Shown: positions 57,156-64,000 of the stretch, piece by piece
How positions within the stretch are numbered: position 1 is the first letter of the stretch
Layout of the letters: every line of letters begins with the position of its first letter
The notes under the pieces: model-generated
What the model was told of the DNA's origin: nothing
What the model saw: the letters and a program-made list of their open reading frames with translations, nothing else
Databases searched by the model: none
Origin: Rhynochetos jubatus
Taxonomy: Eukaryota > Chordata > Aves > Eurypygiformes > Rhynochetidae
Reading direction: 5' to 3'
Assembly: GCA_027574665.1 (NCBI GenBank)
Contig: CM050676.1
Span: 5,446,157 to 5,510,156, forward strand
DNA: 64,000 nucleotides
Position numbers and translations under genes: made by a program

Positions 57156-60100
57156 GACAAGCAGAGATCACCACTTTGCACAAGTGTTTGGAGTTCAGAG
57201 AGACTCACGAAAAGCCTCCAGAGCCACCAGCCTGGTGAGGAGCAGGAGCCAGAGCTGGAAACTGGGGGTTTTACACAGCCCGGCACTGCTGTGCTTGTGG
57301 CACCCAGGACTCTCCTCAGCTCTCTGAGCTCACAAAGCCCATGGAGGGGCTTGCATAGGGTTTCCAGCCCCTCAAGCCACTACTTGGGCAAATCCCTGTA
57401 TACAGAAAAGTCAGAAATGCACTTCAAAACCTCTCAAAATTCAGGACCTGAGGTTTTAAAAACCAACCCCCAACCTGTCCATAGGCAATCCCTTGCCTTC
57501 AGCTTGCAAAGCAGCTCAGGACTCTCCACGCCCTCAGCACCATCCTGCAGCTCCAGCCTGTGGACCAAAGACAAGCAGCCTGGGCCAGCCCCATGGTTGC
57601 AAGGCCAACACTCCGGGCTGGACGGGTCTGACTCAAGCCCAAGCTGTAATCCCATCCCTGCCTGTCCCGAGAGAGCTGAGCCTTGCTGCTGGGCATCCAA
57701 GGTGGAGGCAACACAGATGCTTCAGCTACTGGCGTTTTGGACATCCCCAATGGCTGGATTCATCCCCTTCCCATTGCACGCATGCTCGGAGTGCCCAGCT
57801 GAATGATCGATAGGTTTTTACGTTACATTGGGAAGAAAAGGAGGTGGGGAAAAAAGAAGAAAAGGAAGGCGAGGGAGGAGATGGTGTGTTTTAGCCTGGA
57901 GTGAAACATCTCAATACTGGGTGTCTGCCGGACTCAGAGATCCCCCTCTCCCTGCCAAATCGACAGCTGTGAGCACTGCTACCAGATGCAAAAGGCAGCC
58001 CTGTCAGATGCAAGAAATAGCTTTGGTTTTGTCCCCAGGTTCCCTTGTCCCATCTCCAGCCAGTGTCCCAGTGCCCCAGCACCATGCACAGACAGCACCT
58101 CCTGTCCCCTGCCCTTTGCTCACTGTCCCCAGTGCATCCCTGTCCCTGCCTGGGTTTGCTGGCCTGACCCTGGACATGGCGGCTGTCGGTCACAGAACCA
58201 CGGCAGGGGTGGTTGGGGACCCCAGTGCTGCTGGAGCCCCTCATGGGGCTGCTGCTCCCTGGATTTGGCAGCACTGGGAGCCAGGGAGGCCCTGGAGCAA
58301 AGGGGTGTCTCCAGGGCAGCTGGGAAGTAGAAAAAGAGAGGAGCAGGCATAGTTCCCATCCAAGCACCAAGGCTGCTATGGGGGCACCCCAAAGTACATC
58401 CCACCCCGCAGCAGCTCTGTGACCCTCCCCTGGGCTGACCCCTCCTTCCCACAGCTCCTCGGGCAGCTGTCTCTACCCATTGCCTTCCCCTCCCTCCCTG
58501 CTTTTAAACGATCGCAAAGCCTCTCATTTTCCAAGCCCAATTACTCCAGCACAATACCCCCAACCGTGCTCTAAGCACGGCGGCACGGTCTGTTGACTCC
58601 CCAAGCTGCCCCGCGGCTGGCCACGGTCAGCCCCAAAAGGTGACGGCAAGAGCCCGGGATCAATATGGCACCTTCATCTCCCGACCCCACCGGGACTGGG
58701 GTCTGCACATCTCGGGGGTCTCCTTCTGGAAAGGACCATCTGGCAGGAGCGGGATGAGCCACGTCCTGTCCTACCAACTTGTCGGTGATGGAATGGGCGT
58801 GGAGGGCTTTTGCTGCAATTTGGGAGTTTATCCACCCAAGCAGGAGCTGCTCCCTCCCAGCACTCCCAGGTGAGGGGCCTGGGTTGAACCTCAGCTCCTC
58901 ATCTTGTTCCCATGGCTCTGCCCAAACTCCCGGCACGAGCCTGGAAGGAGCCTCCTCTGCAAGCCAAGAGTGCATCCCAGGGCGGAGCTGCAGGGCTCGG
59001 ACTCGCTGAGCGACCCGGATTGCGAGCAGCAGTCGGCTGGCAAAGGACTTTGGGTAAACCTGCATCCCTCGAGGCCCATTGCCCCCTCTGTGCCACAGCA
59101 GTGGGGAAAAAGCAGTGCTTTGCCCACTCATGCAAAGTCAAGGCCCTGGCTGGTGGGCTGGAGGGGCTGGGGTGAACCCAGACATTTCACCTGGGCTGTT
59201 TCAGCGGGGCTGGGTCCTCCCCTGGCTGTTTCATCTTTTCCAAGAAGACAGGGGGCGGGGGTTGCCTGTGGCTGGTTTGGAACGGAAGGGGCCAGCTGCT
59301 GGGTTTTCCCACTTTTGACCAATTCCACTGGTATCCATCTGATAACGCCCTTTTGAACACAAACCCTTCAGCATCCATCTCTTTGACCCGAAGATGCCCC
59401 CAGCTGTGCCTCAGAGCACCAGATCCCATGGTCTCACACATGCATTGAGTGCTGCCTGTCCTCAGCTCCGACTGAGCTGACATGCTGCAGACCCTTCACA
59501 ACCCAAACCCTCTGTGGGGAGCTGGTTTACAAGAAGAAGAGTGCTGGCTTCCCAAACAAGCCTCCCAGTCCACAACACATTTCCAGCCATACATAATCTA
59601 ATATACGTTACCATAGCGCCAATCAATAACTCAGTAGGCCAGCTCCGAAATTATTCTCTTAAAGGGCCAGCACACCTCTTCCTCCCCCTCCCCAGGTCCA
59701 TCTGCCTTGTGGTACCCAGCGCTGGGCCCTGCTTGCCAGGCATTGCTGGGAAGGACACGATGCCAGGCTGGTGGTGACACCCTTCTTCACCCATCGGGTC
59801 CCTTTTGAACCACGTCCCTGTTGTGTAGCTTGAGATGGACATGTGGGGACCCATCTCCAGGGCATGCCTCTGCCTTCACTGCTCAGCAGCATCTTCCCTG
59901 CTCTGTAGCTCCACCTCAACACAGCCGTCCCCTCCTCGACATGACCACAGCATCCCCGAGGGCAGCCTGCCCACAGGCACACACACGCTCACACCAGCAG
60001 TGGCCAAAGCCTGCAAAAAGCAGGTTGTGCCCCATCAACCCACCTGCTCGACAGGAATTCCCACCGCTCCAGTTCCTGGGAGCTGACAGGGTCCGGGCTG

Positions 60101-62690
60101 CAACCTGAGCACAGGATCAGGCAGCACCTGAAGCCACTCCAGCTCCCTGTACCTGTCACCATGGGCTTGGGGACAGGCATGTATTGCATGGGGGACCTCA
60201 GCACCCTGCCAGCCCATGACCCTAGGCAAGCCCCCGGGGAGCTGCCACAGAAAGCTCCAGGGCACGCTTCCAGACCAGCTCCCAAAGCATCGCTTTTCCT
60301 CCTGCTTCGACACCAAGGGGGAAAAAGCTCCAGAAGCCCCAGAAACGGCAGTCACCTCCCTGCAGCCCTCACTGGCTGTAATCCCCTCTCCCTGCAGGAA
60401 AGCCTTCCAGGAAGAACCTTGCACAGGGTTGCACACACGGGCATCGCCGTAACAAATCCCATCCCTCATCACAAATTACCAGCCCCAACGCCGTGCCCTC
60501 AAGGCACCATTCCGTTCCTTGCGCACCCATGGTCCCAGCTGGAGCAGGTCTATAGGCAGGCCCTGCTGATGCTCCCCCAAGCCCAACTCACCCACTTTGC
60601 TTCCATTATAAGTGGGAAAAAGCAGTGGCAGGACCTGGAGACACTTTCTCAGGTGGCTGCAGTGCCTCCCCTAGCGCCTCACTGCCCAGCCTGAGCAAAA
60701 TGAGCCAAGCAACCCCTACCTGAGTGGGAACTCTTCCATTGGTGGGAACTCTCCCATTTCCTAAATGCGTTAACACTGAAGCCTAATGATGCCAGCCAAG
60801 GTTGACCTCCTCCACATCTCAATCCCAGCCAGAAAAAGGAAGAGTAATTATGCCCTAAGACCCTAGTAAGCCTCAGCAAATGGCAGGGGCTGCAAATTGT
60901 CTCAGCTTGGGTGGAGTTTGGGAGATTTCTACGCTGACCTTGTGCTCGGCAGGCGGCTCTGTTTGACTTGCAGCACAAGTACTAGGAATTGCCCACCTGC
61001 ACCCAGGACAGAGCAGCAATGGCTGTAACCTGGGATAAAGAAATGCTGCTGCTAGCGGCTGCCCCATGCTCCTGGCCCTTTGGCACTGTGGGGAGCACTT
61101 CCCGGGGGGATTTTCAAGGCTTGACTGGTTTTTTGAGCTCACAACCAAACATTCTGCAAAGGCAAATGAGACGTTGGAAACCTCCGTGCTGGCTCCAAGC
61201 TGGGTGTAGGCAGGGTCCTGGTTACACCTGGCTTCTCTGGGCATGGGGAGCCCTTATGGCAGAAAAGACAACGCAATTTTATTGAAAGCTGGGGATTTTT
61301 TTCTTCTTCTTTTATTTTCAACACAACCCACCAAATGTTTTAATGAAAATTCTGACCAAACAGCTTCCCTGAGACCTTTTTGTTTGCCACAGGAAAATAC
61401 CAATTTGAAACGCAAGATGCCTGGCTGGGGGGAACGTGGCTACAGATGCCCTTGCAGAGCCGGGCATGGTGCTGCCCTGGCAGCCCCTGTCAGAGACGGG
61501 GCTCGGGCACACAGGGCTGTCGTAGGAACCAGAGGGTCCCAAATCTCTTGCTGAGGAGAAGCTCTGAAGCCACAAAGTCCCCGCTGGCATCCCCTGGCCC
61601 CTGGGCAGGATCGGAGTCAGGGTCCCAGGGGACCCCTCACGGCATCGCCAGCTGCCTTCAAGCAGCCCCCGAAGGGCAGCCCGGCCTCGGCAGTGCTGTC
61701 AGCCAGCCTCTACGTCTTCCATTAATTCACTTCACACTGTCCATATTGATCGGCTCTGCTCTCTCCCCGGCTCCCCCTCCCTCACTCGCCCTCCCCCCCG
61801 CCGGCTGCTGCACCGCTGGGCAGCCCGGGCTGCATGCTGCATGATCCATACAAACTCACTTACTCAGGGAAATCAATGGGCTCGAAAGAGCACACGCAGC
61901 AAGGCGAGGAGTCTGTCTGGGGATCGACCGCACAACAAGGAGACACAGAGAGCAGCAGCCTGCACCCCGCCTCTGCCCGGCGCCCCAGGGGGTGACCAAG
62001 GCACCTGGCGGCCCCCACTGTCACCCCTGCCACAGCCCCTCTGTGCCCCGGTGGCCCATGGGATGGGGTGATGGTGCTCGGGAGATGGGTGGTGACTGGG
62101 TGCAGCCAACCCAGGGGGGTTTCCCTCTTTTCCAACTAAGCAGGGGGACTGGGAGGCAGTGTGTCTCCTTGGGTAGGAGCAGGGGTTCTGGCAGAGGATG
62201 GCCCCTTTCCTCCCAAATCTAAGAGAAAACACATCCCCCTTTTACACTCCAGTCAGCACAGGCTCCTGTATCCTCCCTTTGGTTGTCTTTGGCTTCACAC
62301 GTCACACTGCATCCATGCCTCGGTTTCCCCATGTTTAACTAGCAGGATGCCTCCCATCCAGCTTGTTTTGGGGTGAGGGGAGGTCTGCCAGGCTGCCCTG
62401 GTTTGTGGCCAGGCCTGTTCACAGCAGCAGTGAATGGTTTTGGGCTGAGGACAGAGCTAAAATTGAGGATTTTTTGCTCCCTTTAGGTGTACTGCCAGCC
62501 CTATTCACCCAGGGAAATAGTTGCCGGTGCACAAGCCGTGCGCTGGGGTGATTAATAAATCCTGCCAGAAGAGCTGCTGCTGTGCTGAGTTCGCCCATCA
62601 AGGAAGGAAATCTTTATTTATATATATTCTATAAACTAATTTTTGCATCATTGCAATAAATCCATCTTCCAGCCATCAGCTACAATCGGC
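57156..62690. other. Intergenic DNA, no gene seen
   Basis: GC-balanced DNA. AT-richer points: 57806 (ATCGATAGG), 59570-59660 (CATAATCTAATATACG, CCAATCAATAACTCAG), 61715-61765 (CCATTAATTCACTTC, ATATTGATCGGC) and 62605-62645 (TTTATTTATATATATTC). A faint MIR-like phrase (CCATGCCTCGGTTTCCCC) lies near 62310. No exon is recognised. Confidence 0.35.
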
Positions 62691-64000
62691 CTTTGTTGCC
62701 ATTCACGTGCGGCTCCAGGCGGGATGCTGGCGGGGGGAGCAGGCGCAGGAGCATCCTGGCACCACTGCCCCCGGGGTGGGGTCCCCAGGGTCCCCGCTGG
62801 GGCTGTAGCCAAAATGGGAACTTGGGGCAATGTTGAGGGGGGGAAGAAGCAACCGCTGGCACCCAGCTGGTCCGTCACGCCCTGGCGGAGGGATGGAGGG
62901 GTCCCTGGGAGCATCAAGTGACTGGGATGTCATTGTGCCTAGGACATGGGACCCGGAACGGGCTCGGACGTGCTGCCTCCCTGGGGAGGCTCCGGAGGAA
63001 CCGGGAAGGCCCCGAGACGGTGCTGTCAACCCAGTACCGGTAAATCCTGGCAATGCCCCTGCCCACGGGCGGTCCGGCAGAGGCGGGGGGAGCCTTTTCC
63101 CAGCAGCCCCCCTCTCCGAGGTGAGTGTGGTTGTGTGCTGGAGACGCCGTGTCTGTCCTCCGCAGGCTCCAGCCCCAGCCCGGAGCAGCGGGGGAGGCGG
63201 AGGAGGGGCACGGTGGGCAGCGGCAGAGCTCCAGGGACAGCTACTGCCCCCACCCCAAAGTCTCTCCTCCCCCAGGCTCTGGGCTGTTCCCTGGGGGGTC
63301 GGTTTGGGGGTCGGGAGGTGGCAATGCAGGGCCCAGCCCCCCGAGCAGCCTCTGCTGGGACCTGGTGGCTTTTCTGCTGAGACCCTCCACCGGGGGCGGC
63401 TGCACCCCGGGGGGGCTGCACCCCTGTGCCGCAGAGCATCTCGAGGTGCGAGGGTGCGCAAGAAGTCGGGACTCCCACCAGGCTGGGAAAAGCCTCCAGG
63501 AAAGCCCCATTTGCCCTGCCAGGCTGGGGTGCTCCCGAGGAGCAGGACCCTGTTTTGGGGAACATTTCGGTGCCCCATCCCATCCCCCTGCCTGGGACGG
63601 GGCTCTGCTGCCCAGACTCATCCCGGCACAGCCCGGAGCCAGGGCCAGCCGGCAGCGGCTGATCGAAGCCAGCCGAGTGCCCGGGCTGGGATCCCACCGG
63701 GGAGATGAGTCTGCTGGGCCTCAGCCAGGCCAGGAGGCCCCGCAGCCGCGGCTCAGGGGGTGGCAGGAGGGTGAGGAAGGCTCAGAGCAAGGGGGATGGA
63801 GGAAGGCTGTCATCAGCTTGCATCTTCAGCGAGCAGGGACCCCTGAACCCTCCCCAGGGTGGTTTCCCCATCGCTGGGAGGGTACATGGCTGCCTGCCCT
63901 CTCCTCCTCCAAGACAGGGCAGAAGGAGGCTGCTGCGGTGCAACAAAGCCGCCCCTCCCCTGCCGCTTCCCGCAGCCACCTGCTGACGCTCTCCAGCAGG
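62691..64000. other. GC- and CpG-rich right edge, possible promoter region of the next gene
   Basis: CpG frequency rises again, most clearly at 62940-63260 and about 63400-63750. A consensus splice donor, GAG/GTGAGT, lies at 63121 on the plus strand. Long open frames on both strands (about 290 codons at 62703-63578 minus and 62830-63708 plus) overlap each other, are Gly/Pro/Arg-rich and resemble no family, so they are probably composition artefacts. By human synteny the TCF3 5' end would be expected in this direction on the plus strand, but I see no TCF3 coding sequence. Confidence 0.4.
63121..63126 (+). other. Consensus splice donor, candidate
   Basis: CCGAG followed by GTGAGTGTGG in CpG-rich DNA. 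It may end a first non-coding exon; a single donor match occurs by chance often enough that this alone proves nothing. Confidence 0.25.

Noticed and set aside
62703-63708. Two overlapping about 290-codon ORFs on opposite strands at the right end
   Set aside because: CpG-rich DNA has few stop codons; both are Gly/Pro/Arg-rich, overlap antiparallel and match nothing known.
62691-64000. TCF3 coding exon expected from human synteny
   Set aside because: No TCF3 peptide (such as its N-terminal MNQPQRM or the bHLH region) is visible in any frame.
1-64000. tRNA, snRNA and microRNA genes
   Set aside because: I looked for tRNA B-box phrases and well-known small RNA sequences and recognised none; short hairpins such as 9316-9346 are too small for a microRNA precursor.

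Overview
The window is vertebrate nuclear DNA, most likely from a bird or another sauropsid. The reasons are a CR1-type LINE fossil, MIR-like core-SINE relics, a terminal-inverted-repeat element of a kind I associate with sauropsid genomes, CATCC microsatellites, few repeats overall and high GC with CpG-rich blocks, as on avian microchromosomes. Introns, a Kozak start and the lack of operons rule out a prokaryote.

The only gene I can identify with certainty is the first coding exon of ONECUT3 (1050-2079, minus strand), a CUT-homeodomain transcription factor. The exon carries the long N-terminal region and the complete CUT domain and ends at a consensus splice donor. The homeodomain exon must lie beyond the left edge, so positions 1-1049 are intron 1. 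The CpG-rich promoter, with a palindromic CRE, lies at about 2080-2720.

From about 2.7 to 8.3 kb, GC-rich CpG-island DNA continues upstream of ONECUT3. It is broken by AT-rich islands (about 4.57-4.70, 5.74-6.06 and 7.85-7.93 kb) that look like regulatory elements and contain sites matching the ONECUT consensus. From about 8.3 to 62.7 kb I see a gene desert: many uninformative short ORFs, scattered TAAT/ATCAAT-rich blocks that look like candidate enhancers, simple repeats and old transposon fragments. Two places could hold unrecognised exons: a CCAAT plus X-box promoter with a short ATG exon and splice donor at about 15.04-15.23 kb (plus), and a hydrophobic ORF behind a splice-acceptor-like site at 34.47-34.68 kb (minus).

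The right end (about 62.7-64.0 kb) is GC- and CpG-rich again and has a consensus splice donor at 63121 (plus). It could be the edge of the next gene's promoter. In human, TCF3 lies upstream of ONECUT3 and faces away from it, so TCF3 would be expected on the plus strand to the right, but I recognise no TCF3 coding sequence here. Overall the window reads as a developmental transcription-factor promoter and the regulatory desert that probably serves it. Conservation cannot be shown from one sequence, so all enhancer calls are inference.
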